From Rhizobium sp. BT03 (lineage in GTDB: Bacteria > Pseudomonadota > Alphaproteobacteria > Rhizobiales > Rhizobiaceae): a stretch of 64,000 nt of DNA. Shown here one piece after another: positions 54,765-62,892 of this stretch. Position numbers and translations under genes: made by a program. The notes under the pieces were generated by a model. It ran no database searches and had not been told where the DNA came from. It saw only the letters and a list, made by a program, of their open reading frames with translations. The stretch covers positions 2,989,501 through 3,053,500 of the forward strand of contig NZ_CP125640.1 in assembly GCF_030053155.1 (NCBI RefSeq). Direction: 5' to 3'. Numbering within the stretch: position 1 is the stretch's first letter; each line of letters opens with the position of its first letter.

Positions 54765-55504
54765 TGAGAAAATTCGCATCCATCCCGCCCCGTGTCTGGC
54801 AGGCTGACCTGAAAGCCGTCCGCGGTAATCTCGAAGCGCTCGCTGTCCACTATCACCTCACCACGTCTGGGCATGCCAACATGCTCGGGCTGTACTACGT
54901 TCCGGTAACATACATCGCGCACGAGATCGGTTGCCCTCAGGAAGGGGCTTCGAAGGGGCTTCTGGACCTCATAGAGGCGAAGATTTGCTCATACGATCAC
55001 CAGCGCGAACTCGTGTGGGTGCACGAGATGGCCGCAGACCAGATAGCGCCTCAGCTTGCACCAAAAGATAAGCGCGTAAAGGGAGTAGCCGATCAACTAG
55101 CAATGCTACCTATATGCCCGGTAACATTGGGTTTTTACCAGCGGTATCGACTTTCGTTCCATCTATACGACGAGAGGAATCTTGAGGAATTCGAGCTGTT
55201 GATGCCCGAAGATGCGGAAGCCCCTTCGAAGCCCCTTCGAAGCAAGGAGAAGGACAAGGAGAAGGACCTAGGAAAAGGAGAAGGAACATCTGGCTCTAGA
55301 GGGTCAGGAGTATCCCCCGCAGCTTCAGAAACAATGTTCACCCCTTACCCGATCCCGACGTCATCTGCGGAAGCTAAGACGTTCCTGCTAGGCAAGGGAG
55401 TTCCCGCGGACCAGATAGATGCCTGCCTGCGAAATCTGCTCGGCGGCAATTTCACTCCATACGACCTCGAAGGCGTTCTTTCGGACGCAAGGAGCGCCGC
55501 TTGA
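54761..55504 (+). CDS. Phage replication initiation-like protein
   Basis: 247 residues. N-terminal winged-helix-type region (VRGNLEALAVHYHLTTSGHANMLGLYYVPVTYIAHEIG), a linker rich in Lys/Asp/Gly (RSKEKDKEKDLGKGEG), and a C-terminal helical part. This is the layout of DnaD/gpO-like phage initiators. A GTG at 54761 or ATG at 54764 starts it. The low-complexity linker may hold the origin, as in lambda O; not shown here. Confidence 0.6.
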   Translation: MMRKFASIPPRVWQADLKAVRGNLEALAVHYHLTTSGHANMLGLYYVPVTYIAHEIGCPQEGASKGLLDLIEAKICSYDHQRELVWVHEMAADQIAPQLAPKDKRVKGVADQLAMLPICPVTLGFYQRYRLSFHLYDERNLEEFELLMPEDAEAPSKPLRSKEKDKEKDLGKGEGTSGSRGSGVSPAASETMFTPYPIPTSSAEAKTFLLGKGVPADQIDACLRNLLGGNFTPYDLEGVLSDARSAA

Positions 55505-55659
55505 CCCAGTTGCCACCATTTATTCGACATCCATCCCAGCTCCCGCCGAACGTTATCGACGTGATGCCGGCGATCATTCGCAAGATCGCATCTGAGACGA
55601 TCTGGCCCCCCACGCCAAAGGCTGGCGAGCTGGTGCAACTCAAGAGGAGGGTGGCATGA
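55501..55659 (+). CDS. 52-residue phage protein (TTG start)
   Basis: Begins TTG ACC CAG (MTQLPPFIRHPSQLPPNVID) and ends LKRRVA. It overlaps the previous stop by 3-4 bases and the next start by 4 (ATGA), which fits the tight gene packing around it. Unknown function. Confidence 0.55.
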   Translation: MTQLPPFIRHPSQLPPNVIDVMPAIIRKIASETIWPPTPKAGELVQLKRRVA

Positions 55660-56102
55660 GCGTGTTCATCGACATCAAGCCCGGTCAGTGGGTGCTCGCC
55701 TTCGCCGAGCCCTATGGGCCGTATATGCGTTCGATGAAGGAGCAGTTGGAGATGTTTCGCAACCGAGGTGGCGGGTGGGATAGCCACAGCGCAGCGGAGA
55801 TCTTCCACGTCTATCAGGTCACGGTCGTGAATCCCAAGACGTACTTCGTCGGCGAATCCGTCACGCTTCCCAACGCATACGTGAAAGAACGTCAACCCCG
55901 CACCCATGTCATCGCGACCGGCGCCAGTAAGGAAGAGATGACCAACCTCAGGGACCGATTCTTCGCGATCGGTGAGGAGGCCTCAGACAAAATCGAAGCC
56001 GAAATGTATCGGCGCATCGAGAAGTTTTCAGCCAGGGAATCCGCGAAGGCTGAAGTCAAGATCCATCGGCTTTTGCCTCATCACTTCAGGAGCGAGCCAT
56101 GA
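55656..56102 (+). CDS. Small phage protein, unknown
   Basis: 148 residues. No signal or membrane part. N-terminal alpha/beta region (MSVFIDIKPGQWVLAFAEPYG), C-terminal charged helix. Overlaps both neighbours by 4 bases. No family recognised. Confidence 0.65.
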   Translation: MSVFIDIKPGQWVLAFAEPYGPYMRSMKEQLEMFRNRGGGWDSHSAAEIFHVYQVTVVNPKTYFVGESVTLPNAYVKERQPRTHVIATGASKEEMTNLRDRFFAIGEEASDKIEAEMYRRIEKFSARESAKAEVKIHRLLPHHFRSEP

Positions 56103-56536
56103 CCCAGATCCTCAATGTCACCAGGAACGCTGACGGCCAGTACGAAGTCACCGATGTCGGCGGTCGCCTCGTCGACGGACCGTTCGAAACAAATGCTGCG
56201 GCATGGAAGGCGCTCGATCGGCTCGACAATCAGGATGCCAATGTCCCGGACAAGCGTCGATCTAAGAGGCTCGTGCTTTGGGGGCAGCCGGAGAAGGGCA
56301 AATCCAAAAAGCAGGTGAAGCGGGAGAAGAAAATTGCCGCGAAACAGGAGCATCGGATGAAGGTCAACGCTGCAAAAGCGCCTGGCTGGGTTCGAACCGT
56401 CGCTGCAGTCAAGTTTGACCCGGCCGGCGAACGCAAGTTCCGGGATCACAAGCTCGGCACGTTCGGCGCAGCCTCCGAGGTGAAGCGAATTGATCCAGCA
56501 ACGTACCTGGCAGAGAAAGCAGCGAGGGGCGAATGA
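56099..56536 (+). CDS. Small basic phage protein, unknown
   Basis: 145 residues. N-terminal beta motif (LNVTRNADGQYEVTDVGGRLVDGPF) and a strongly basic middle (DKRRSKRLVLWGQPEKGKSKKQVKREKKIAAKQEHRMK region, about residues 50-90). Possibly nucleic-acid binding. Not recognised. Confidence 0.65.
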   Translation: MTQILNVTRNADGQYEVTDVGGRLVDGPFETNAAAWKALDRLDNQDANVPDKRRSKRLVLWGQPEKGKSKKQVKREKKIAAKQEHRMKVNAAKAPGWVRTVAAVKFDPAGERKFRDHKLGTFGAASEVKRIDPATYLAEKAARGE

Positions 56537-56823
56537 CCATCAGGGAAAGGCAGGAACGGGAAGCGCACGACCAAGAAAACCCATGGCGCCCGATGGCAAC
56601 AGCCAAGGCCGACGGGTTGATCTGCGATCTGCTGTTCGACGACATGGCCGGCCACTACCCGACCGATGGTCTCCAGTATTTCCTCGATGCCGACGGCAAC
56701 TGGTATCCAATCAATCCGCCAGTCCAAATGATTTTTATGAAGAAGCCCATTAATTGGCGCCCGTCCTACGTTCGGATGACTCCCGAACGCCGGGCGCTAA
56801 TCAAGAGAAAGGCAAAGGGTTGA
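56533..56823 (+). CDS. Small phage protein, unknown
   Basis: 96 residues, coupled by an ATGA overlap. Contains FFDDMAGHYPTDGLQYFLDADG-type acidic segment and a C-terminal basic tail. Not recognised. Confidence 0.6.
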   Translation: MTIRERQEREAHDQENPWRPMATAKADGLICDLLFDDMAGHYPTDGLQYFLDADGNWYPINPPVQMIFMKKPINWRPSYVRMTPERRALIKRKAKG

Positions 56824-56825
56824 AT

Positions 56826-57374
56826 ATGACGGCAAAGCGGAAGAAGCCGACGGGGGAACTCGAGTGGCAGCCCAAGATGAAGGTCGAAAAGGTTACCATC
56901 GACAATCCGTTCTATTCCAAGGCTCACCAGGGCGTCGAAGCGAACCCGGTGAAGATCCAGGCGCAGATGAACATCCGAGAGAGCGCTATTGTCACGCTTG
57001 CCGCCAGGAAGCAGATCAATGAGGCCCAGCTTGCCGCCGCAACGCGCTTCAGGGCGCTCTACGAGGCCATGGGCGGGGCAGGGGCAGGATCGTTCGACTA
57101 CAGCCGCGAGCCGGTCGACGGTGGCGGATCACGCGAGCCTCTGAGTGAGCAGCAGATCCGGGCAGGCCAGGAGCTTAAGCGCTGCCGCGAGATCCTCGGC
57201 GTTCGAGCCTATGACATCATGAGCAAGGTCGCCGGCCAGGGCTATGCAATCGGCGAGCTTGCAAAGTCGCATCGAGAGCGCACCACCCTTGCAGATTATC
57301 TAAAGGATGGTCTCGACGAATTGGCCCGCAACTGGGGCTATGAAAACCGTGGAGACAGGCGCAAGAGCGCGTAA
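56826..57374 (+). CDS. Phage protein with DUF6456-like helical C terminus
   Basis: 182 residues from ATG 56826. The C-terminal part (RCREILGVRAYDIMSKVAGQGYAIGELAKSHRERTTLADYL) resembles the helix-turn-helix-like DUF6456 region found in rhizobial regulators (from memory). Last gene of the early rightward run, a position where late-gene regulators such as Q antiterminators often lie. Function inferred only from position. Confidence 0.6.
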   Translation: MTAKRKKPTGELEWQPKMKVEKVTIDNPFYSKAHQGVEANPVKIQAQMNIRESAIVTLAARKQINEAQLAAATRFRALYEAMGGAGAGSFDYSREPVDGGGSREPLSEQQIRAGQELKRCREILGVRAYDIMSKVAGQGYAIGELAKSHRERTTLADYLKDGLDELARNWGYENRGDRRKSA

Positions 57375-57413
57375 CTACACTTGCGCCGTTACAACGAATC
57401 GGGTATAGCTTAT

Positions 57414-57986
57414 CTATAGTGGAGAATCTGGTCGAATGCGTGGACCGCCTGCCGCTACCTGCTGCGTAGTGGCAACACGCTGCACGAAGGACCCGATGAA
57501 CGCACCCAACGTCAGTTTTGTGAGATCCATAAACCCTGAGCCAGGCTTATAGAGTTCCAGGGCGGAAAACACGAGAGTCAACGCGACCGTCAGCAGGGGA
57601 AGCCCCGTCAGTCCGAGCTTTGTCGCGGTACCCGTCGTGCCAGATAAGCTGCTCAACCGTACATACTGATCAATAGCCTTCTCATCGCCGGCCTGGATTA
57701 AGGGCTCAAGCAGGTCGCGGTCCAACGACGGAATGACGTCTTTGCGCATGGAAACAGTTGAGATGAGGATGCGCGTACCCATCAGCAGCAGTACGCCTAC
57801 AATAGCCGTGGCGAAACCATAGATAAGAAGAGCGCCCTCAGCTTGCGGTTTGATGCCCGCAACCATGAACCACCAAGCACCGTATGTCGCTGCCCCGATC
57901 ATTCCAATACCGGCAAGCATACCAACAAGCTCGCGGGAACGCCTAGAAAGATTACTTTGGAACCCTTGATTGTCATCAATAGCCAT
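57414..57986 (-). CDS. Prophage membrane protein, reversed block 1
   Basis: 190 residues, four hydrophobic segments (about residues 21-44, 53-72, 120-140, 150-170). A cytoplasmic loop carries SMRKDVIPSLDRDLLEPLIQ. No family recognised. On the strand opposite to the phage genes; a candidate moron. Confidence 0.7.
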   Translation of the reverse strand: MAIDDNQGFQSNLSRRSRELVGMLAGIGMIGAATYGAWWFMVAGIKPQAEGALLIYGFATAIVGVLLLMGTRILISTVSMRKDVIPSLDRDLLEPLIQAGDEKAIDQYVRLSSLSGTTGTATKLGLTGLPLLTVALTLVFSALELYKPGSGFMDLTKLTLGAFIGSFVQRVATTQQVAAGGPRIRPDSPL

Positions 57987-58068
57987 CTAAGTCTCCCCCA
58001 GCCTTTGAAAGGAATTCAACAATCACCGCTTGCAACGCAAAGCCTGTCCACAGGCGGTGGCCTGTATA

Positions 58069-58926
58069 TCAAACGGGACCTTCGTCCCCTTGGCGAGATG
58101 TCACCTCCGAATCCTCGGGAACGGTCTTATTTGGTTTGCGAATCCTCAACCATACCCAGGCTCCAGCACCTATTAAGGTAGCGCCCACGCCTGCTACGGT
58201 GCCGTGTACGGCCGATATATTTGTTGAGAGATGGACCGCACGGTCCCAAAGGCCGACATCGACCGGGATCTTTTCGCGAAGCACGATTGGGTCCGCTGGT
58301 GGGAGCGGCTTCCCCTCTCGCTCAAGGATGGCAGATATTTCGAGGACGAGCATCCGGTCAGGACCGTACGCAATGGGCCGGACATTCCATGCCCATCTAG
58401 TTGCCCGGTCTGGCAAGATAGTCCGCTCCTGCAACCCCGATGGGGTTATTTCAAAATCGGGGCCTGACAAGCTAGCTTGCATCCGCACGGCATAGGGAAC
58501 ATTTGCGAGCTTGCGGACATCGCCCTCAAGGTCGCTGCTCAGCTTGGTGACCGGATCGACTCCCGATTTCTCCGGGGCGAGCGCCAGTTCGATAGGAGTA
58601 TCTGCGTGATACGTCATCCGGCTCGGTCGATTGAAAGCCACAGATGATTTCTCGAGTTGCTTACAGAGGTCGCACGAGTGGAATATTGTTTGAGAGCTGG
58701 AACAGACGCCAATCACTTGCCCATCGGAATTCTTTATAGTCGTGCACTTCGGTTCGGAGTCAGGCCCGGGCTTCGGTTCAACGAGAATTCCACTCAGAGT
58801 GATCTCGCGGTGAATGGGTGGTGGTGGCTCATTCGGCGGCCCCGTGCATGCACCAGAGGCGATGATAACAACCATCACAGCAAACCAGAGCATACTTTGG
58901 TGCCACCTGCTAAGCCCGCAAAGCAT
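58069..58926 (-). CDS. Membrane-anchored protein with conflict-type beta domain, reversed block 2
   Basis: About 285 residues. N-terminal lipoprotein-like signal (MLWFAVMVVIIASGAC, lipobox ASGAC), a cysteine-rich segment with CTTI...FHSCDLCKQL, then a beta domain RMQASLSGPDFEITPSGLQERTILPDRATRWAWNVRPI. From memory this domain follows TIR or caspase-type conflict domains in other bacteria. A C-terminal membrane helix (VAGVGATLIGAGAWVWL) follows. So it may act in the envelope, possibly in superinfection exclusion. Start at 58926 or 58893 uncertain. Confidence 0.65.
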   Translation of the reverse strand: MLCGLSRWHQSMLWFAVMVVIIASGACTGPPNEPPPPIHREITLSGILVEPKPGPDSEPKCTTIKNSDGQVIGVCSSSQTIFHSCDLCKQLEKSSVAFNRPSRMTYHADTPIELALAPEKSGVDPVTKLSSDLEGDVRKLANVPYAVRMQASLSGPDFEITPSGLQERTILPDRATRWAWNVRPIAYGPDRMLVLEISAILEREGKPLPPADPIVLREKIPVDVGLWDRAVHLSTNISAVHGTVAGVGATLIGAGAWVWLRIRKPNKTVPEDSEVTSRQGDEGPV

Positions 58927-59121
58927 TTGCAAACCCCGCTTCGTTGGCTCGTCACACGCGAATGTTGTGACTTGCCGGGAGTGCACCATAGCACGCAGTC
59001 TGGTACCTGTCTTTAAGGTTTGCCTAATGTAATGGCGCGCATCAGTACCGGGAACGGCAACTTCTGCTGTGTGTCCGACCTGTCCTAGCCTGAACTTAAC
59101 GGCTTACTCCGAGAGCCAGCG

Positions 59122-59256
59122 TCAATGGCAGTGATAGCCGCCTGTCTTGTGATTAGTATGGCAGCCGCTGCCATCGGTTCCGCCGCTATGGGCAAAAGAG
59201 CTGATTGCAGACATAGCGAATACGGTCGCTGCGAGAGCGATCCTGACGGTTTTCAC
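59122..59256 (-). CDS. 44-residue secreted YHYH-like protein, reversed block
   Basis: GTG start, KTVRIALAATVFAMSAIS signal peptide, then mature part HSGGTDGSGCHTNHKTGGYH with terminal CH. This matches the HSGGxxxxGCHxxxKxGxYHCH pattern of small YHYH-type secreted proteins (from memory). Ribosome-binding GGGGA 9 bases upstream. The Cys/His pattern suggests metal binding. Confidence 0.7.
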   Translation of the reverse strand: MKTVRIALAATVFAMSAISSFAHSGGTDGSGCHTNHKTGGYHCH

Positions 59257-59427
59257 TGGTTGAGTTCCCCATCCCTTTGTACTCTGAGTAGAGCATGCGC
59301 GGGTACTGGAGTCGAGCGACTTTCAACTAGAAGTCTGCATTTGTGTTGACAAGGTAAACGACGGATAAGTCCAATCCGCTAATTGGGTATATTTCTTGTG
59401 GCGTCCAGATATCACGCTACCCGCGTT

Positions 59428-60330
59428 TCAGTTAGTCAAGTTAGGGGCGTCGATCTTTAACGGTGTCATTGTCGGCTCCGTCCGCTGTCGCGCAGGCTCC
59501 CCCGGAGTTCTAAAGGAGCGGTTGTCCGCCCCATTAAACGGTCCGGCGTAGGTGAAGTTTGAACGAAAGTTATGTTCGGCGCCTGGACTGTTAAAAACTT
59601 TGAATACGCAACCTAGTTCTGTTCTATATATCTGGTCGGACTCAACGCCTTCGTACTCAACCCAGCTCCACACAAGTAGTGTCGCCTGCTTGTCGATAAT
59701 ACGTTGCAGGTCAGCAACTGAAATGTACGGCGTCGACGTGGAGAATGAGCCTTCGCGACCAAATACCCCAGATTTTGAGTTTCTAGTCCAGTCTGGATAG
59801 TCAAAATCGTCTGGAAGACTCCCGCGAGGGCCGTCGACGATCAAGCAGTTTGTCACTGATCGGGCATTAATCGCCAAAGATACTCCAGTATTTTGCCACG
59901 AAATATCGATGCTCCAATTCGTGATGTTCTCGGCATCGTCTGTGTAATACATGAACCTGTAGGACTTATAAGTTAGATAGGGCCTTAGTTCTCGGATTGA
60001 GGTTTCCCGAGCATGAGCTAAGGAAACATTGGCAGCATCAGCTGCGGCGACGGCAGCTTGTGTTGCCTTCGACGAGAGACCTATCGTTATAACCAGGGCG
60101 AAGGTACCAATGGCGGACAACGATATCCCACTCACGGTCGCAATCTGCTGCCACCTGTTGTTCGCTGTCTGCTGGATCTGGAGGCAGCTATCTGTTCCAT
60201 CCGTACAGGGGGGAGCGCTAAATCCCCCCGCAATCGCGAACAGAGCTACACCCAAAATAGTGGCAAGCACGGCCACTCCCGCGAATGCGCAAAACCATTT
60301 AAATATAGTGAGCTTGTCAAATCCAGCCAT
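59428..60330 (-). CDS. Two-helix membrane protein, reversed block 3
   Basis: 300 residues from ATG 60330 (GGAGG upstream). Two N-terminal membrane helices (about residues 14-36 and 66-86), then a soluble domain with an Ig-like beta pattern and two Cys (VTNCLIVDGP, LGCVFKV). No family recognised. Member of the reversed group, possible moron. Confidence 0.7.
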   Translation of the reverse strand: MAGFDKLTIFKWFCAFAGVAVLATILGVALFAIAGGFSAPPCTDGTDSCLQIQQTANNRWQQIATVSGISLSAIGTFALVITIGLSSKATQAAVAAADAANVSLAHARETSIRELRPYLTYKSYRFMYYTDDAENITNWSIDISWQNTGVSLAINARSVTNCLIVDGPRGSLPDDFDYPDWTRNSKSGVFGREGSFSTSTPYISVADLQRIIDKQATLLVWSWVEYEGVESDQIYRTELGCVFKVFNSPGAEHNFRSNFTYAGPFNGADNRSFRTPGEPARQRTEPTMTPLKIDAPNLTN

Positions 60331-60530
60331 CGCGCGAGTGCCTCCAGAAATGATCGAAACATGCGTCATGTAAACACGAGAGTCGATAGAGCTGCGAATT
60401 GATCAAGGCGTAATCACGCGGCCGCAGCGTTTGCACATGTTGCACCAGATTTGTTCAGAGTTGGCGCCGCATACCAGATTGGTCTCCGCCAAAGGTTGTC
60501 AGGCCAGATTAGACCTCAAGGAAAACAGAC

Positions 60531-60767
60531 ATGGACCCTTCGATTGCTCCGGCCTCGCGGGCCGCGGTGGTGACCCCGAACGATACCGCCATCGTCGGCG
60601 CGCGCGCGCTCTATATCGGTACGGCGGGCGACGTTGCTATCGCTCCTCGCCGGGACATGGATCCGGTCATCTTCAAGAGCGTGCCGGCCGGGACGATCCT
60701 GCCGGTTCATGCCGCCATCGTGGCGCTGACCGGGACCACGGCATCCAACATCGTCGCGCTGTTCTAG
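60531..60767 (+). CDS. Small phage structural-type protein
   Basis: 78 residues. VGARALYIGTAGDVAIAPRRDMDPVIFKSVPAGTILPVHAAIV is beta-rich with no signal; such proteins are often encoded near packaging genes of rhizobial phages. Start after AAGGAAAAC. Confidence 0.6.
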   Translation: MDPSIAPASRAAVVTPNDTAIVGARALYIGTAGDVAIAPRRDMDPVIFKSVPAGTILPVHAAIVALTGTTASNIVALF

Positions 60768-60881
60768 TGGACGACGGCAAGAACGTCCCGCTGAACGAGA
60801 TCGGGATACTGGGTAACGCCGCCAAGGTGTCGCCGCCCATTTTCATCACCACCCATCCAGCCGATCAGAAGGCAGGGGACC

Positions 60882-61355
60882 ATGACAGGCAGACCCACCA
60901 AGTTCACGCATTCCCTTGCCGACATCATCTGCGAGCGCATTGCTGACGGCGAAAGCCTCCGATCGATCTGCAGGGATGATGCCATGCCGGCAAAGTCGAC
61001 GGTGTTGGCCTGGCTGGCTGATGACGACAAGACCGCTTTTCGGACCAAGTATGCGCAGGCGCGCGAGATCCAGGCCGACGGCTTCGTCGACGAGATGGTC
61101 GAGATTGCCGACGACGGCACGAACGACTGGATGGAAAAGAAGAACGCCGACGGCGAAACGACCGGCTGGCAGGAGAACGGGGAGGCGCTTCGACGCTCGC
61201 AGCTCCGCATCTCGACGCGGCAGTGGATTGCCGAGAAGCTGAAGCCCAAGAAATACGGCGCCAAGGTCGAGCTGGAACACGGCGTGACCGGCGAGGTGTC
61301 GCAGCTGCTGGAAGCTATCAATGGCAAAACCCGCGGACTTCCAAGCGGCGGTTGA
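60882..61355 (+). CDS. terS: Terminase small subunit
   Basis: 157 residues. N-terminal helix-turn-helix-like DNA-recognition part (ERIADGESLRSICRDDAMPAKSTVLAWLADD), central oligomerisation helix with a KKYGAKVELEH stretch typical of Sf6/terS-like proteins. It recognises pac/cos DNA for packaging. Overlaps terL by 35 bases. Confidence 0.85.
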   Translation: MTGRPTKFTHSLADIICERIADGESLRSICRDDAMPAKSTVLAWLADDDKTAFRTKYAQAREIQADGFVDEMVEIADDGTNDWMEKKNADGETTGWQENGEALRRSQLRISTRQWIAEKLKPKKYGAKVELEHGVTGEVSQLLEAINGKTRGLPSGG

Positions 61356-62892
61356 TCAGTTCTCGGACTGGCGCTGGCGGCTCAACAACCTCTACTGGAT
61401 CACGGACAAGGAAGGCAAACGCGTCCGGTTCGAGATGAACTGGGCTCAGATGACGTTCTTCGAGCAGATGCACTATCTGAACGTGCTGCTGAAGGCGCGC
61501 CAGCTGGGGCTGACGACGTTCATTCAGATATTCATGCTCGATGCCTGCGTCTTCAACCGGGATATTCGCGCCGGCACCATCGCTCACACGCTCGGCGACG
61601 CGCAGACCATCTTCCGGGACAAGGTAAAATATCCTTACGACAACCTGCCAGAGGGCATCCGGGAAGCGGTGCCGATCGTCAGGGATAACCAGACTGAATT
61701 GCTCTTGGCGAACAATTCGAGCATCCGCGTCGGAACGTCTCTTCGATCGGGAACGCTGCAGTACCTGCACATCTCGGAATATGGGAAGCTCTGCGCCAAG
61801 TATCCGGAGAAGGCGAGGGAAGTTCGGACCGGTGCCCTCAATACCGTCCAGGCTGGACAGCTGGTGTTTATCGAGAGCACCGCCGAGGGGCAGGAGGGGC
61901 ATTTCTACAACCTCTGCGAAGACGCTCAGGTAAAGCATCGCCAGGCATCAGCGCTGACGCCGCTCGATTTCAAGTTCCATTTCTTTCCGTGGTGGAAGGA
62001 GCCGCAGTATTCGATCGCGCCCGAGGGCGTCATCATCTCGGAAGCGTTCGCCAAGTACTTCCGCACACTGGCCGACCAAGGCATCGAGCTGACGGACGGG
62101 CAAAAGGCCTGGTACGTCAAAAAGGCTGAAACGCAGCTGGGCGACATGAAACGGGAATATCCGTCGTCGCCGGCGGAAGCGTTCGAAGCCAGCGTAGAGG
62201 GCGCATACTATTCGGATCAGATGGCGGTGGCCGATGCCGAGGATCGGATAGGCATCTATCCGCATGTGGCCGGCTACCCGGTGCACACGATATCCGACAT
62301 TGGCATGGACGACACGAACAGCGTCTGGCTCTTCCAGGTGCTCCCGAGCCGGGTTCGGATGATTGGCTACTTCGAACACACTGGCACCGGCATGGACGGC
62401 ATGCTCGACGAGCTGGAGCGGCGCGGCGGCGAGCACGGATATGTCTATGGCGTGCATAACATGCCGCATGACATCCGCGTCAGGGAGTGGACCCGCGGCG
62501 GTCTAACGCGCATCGAGGTGATGCTGGCGGAGGTCAAGGCGAGAAACCTGGGAACGGTGCGCAAGATCGAACGCGCCTATGTTCACGACCGCATCAACGG
62601 TACGCGGCGCATCCTGGCAAAGATCGAGTTCGACCAGGCGGGATGCACTCAAGGCATCAAGTGCCTCAGGAACTACCGGAAAGAATGGGATGAGGATCTG
62701 AGCGTTTTCCGCGATGTGCCGCTGCACAACTGGGCATCCCACGGCGCCGACGCTTTTGGAGGCCTGGCGATCATCTTCACCGGATTGGCGGCCGAACCGC
62801 TCAAGCCTGAACCAAAGCCGCTGCGGACATTCCAGACCATGACGTTCAACGATTTCGTCAACTCGACACCGACCCAAAGCGAGCACGTTTGA
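61321..62892 (+). CDS. terL: Terminase large subunit
   Basis: 523 residues. ATPase: Walker A-like KARQLGLTT (variant of the terL P-loop), Walker B with YLHISEYGK (ending Glu-Tyr), then RNase H-like nuclease domain with Asp cluster ISDIGMDDTNS and GMDGMLDEL. Powers DNA packaging into the procapsid and cuts the DNA. Followed by 1-base overlap with the portal gene. Confidence 0.93.
   Translation: MAKPADFQAAVDQFSDWRWRLNNLYWITDKEGKRVRFEMNWAQMTFFEQMHYLNVLLKARQLGLTTFIQIFMLDACVFNRDIRAGTIAHTLGDAQTIFRDKVKYPYDNLPEGIREAVPIVRDNQTELLLANNSSIRVGTSLRSGTLQYLHISEYGKLCAKYPEKAREVRTGALNTVQAGQLVFIESTAEGQEGHFYNLCEDAQVKHRQASALTPLDFKFHFFPWWKEPQYSIAPEGVIISEAFAKYFRTLADQGIELTDGQKAWYVKKAETQLGDMKREYPSSPAEAFEASVEGAYYSDQMAVADAEDRIGIYPHVAGYPVHTISDIGMDDTNSVWLFQVLPSRVRMIGYFEHTGTGMDGMLDELERRGGEHGYVYGVHNMPHDIRVREWTRGGLTRIEVMLAEVKARNLGTVRKIERAYVHDRINGTRRILAKIEFDQAGCTQGIKCLRNYRKEWDEDLSVFRDVPLHNWASHGADAFGGLAIIFTGLAAEPLKPEPKPLRTFQTMTFNDFVNSTPTQSEHV

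Noticed and set aside
60768..60946. GTG-started 58-codon frame before terS
   Set aside because: Overlaps terS by 65 bases with no ribosome-binding site; the gap is better left as leader.
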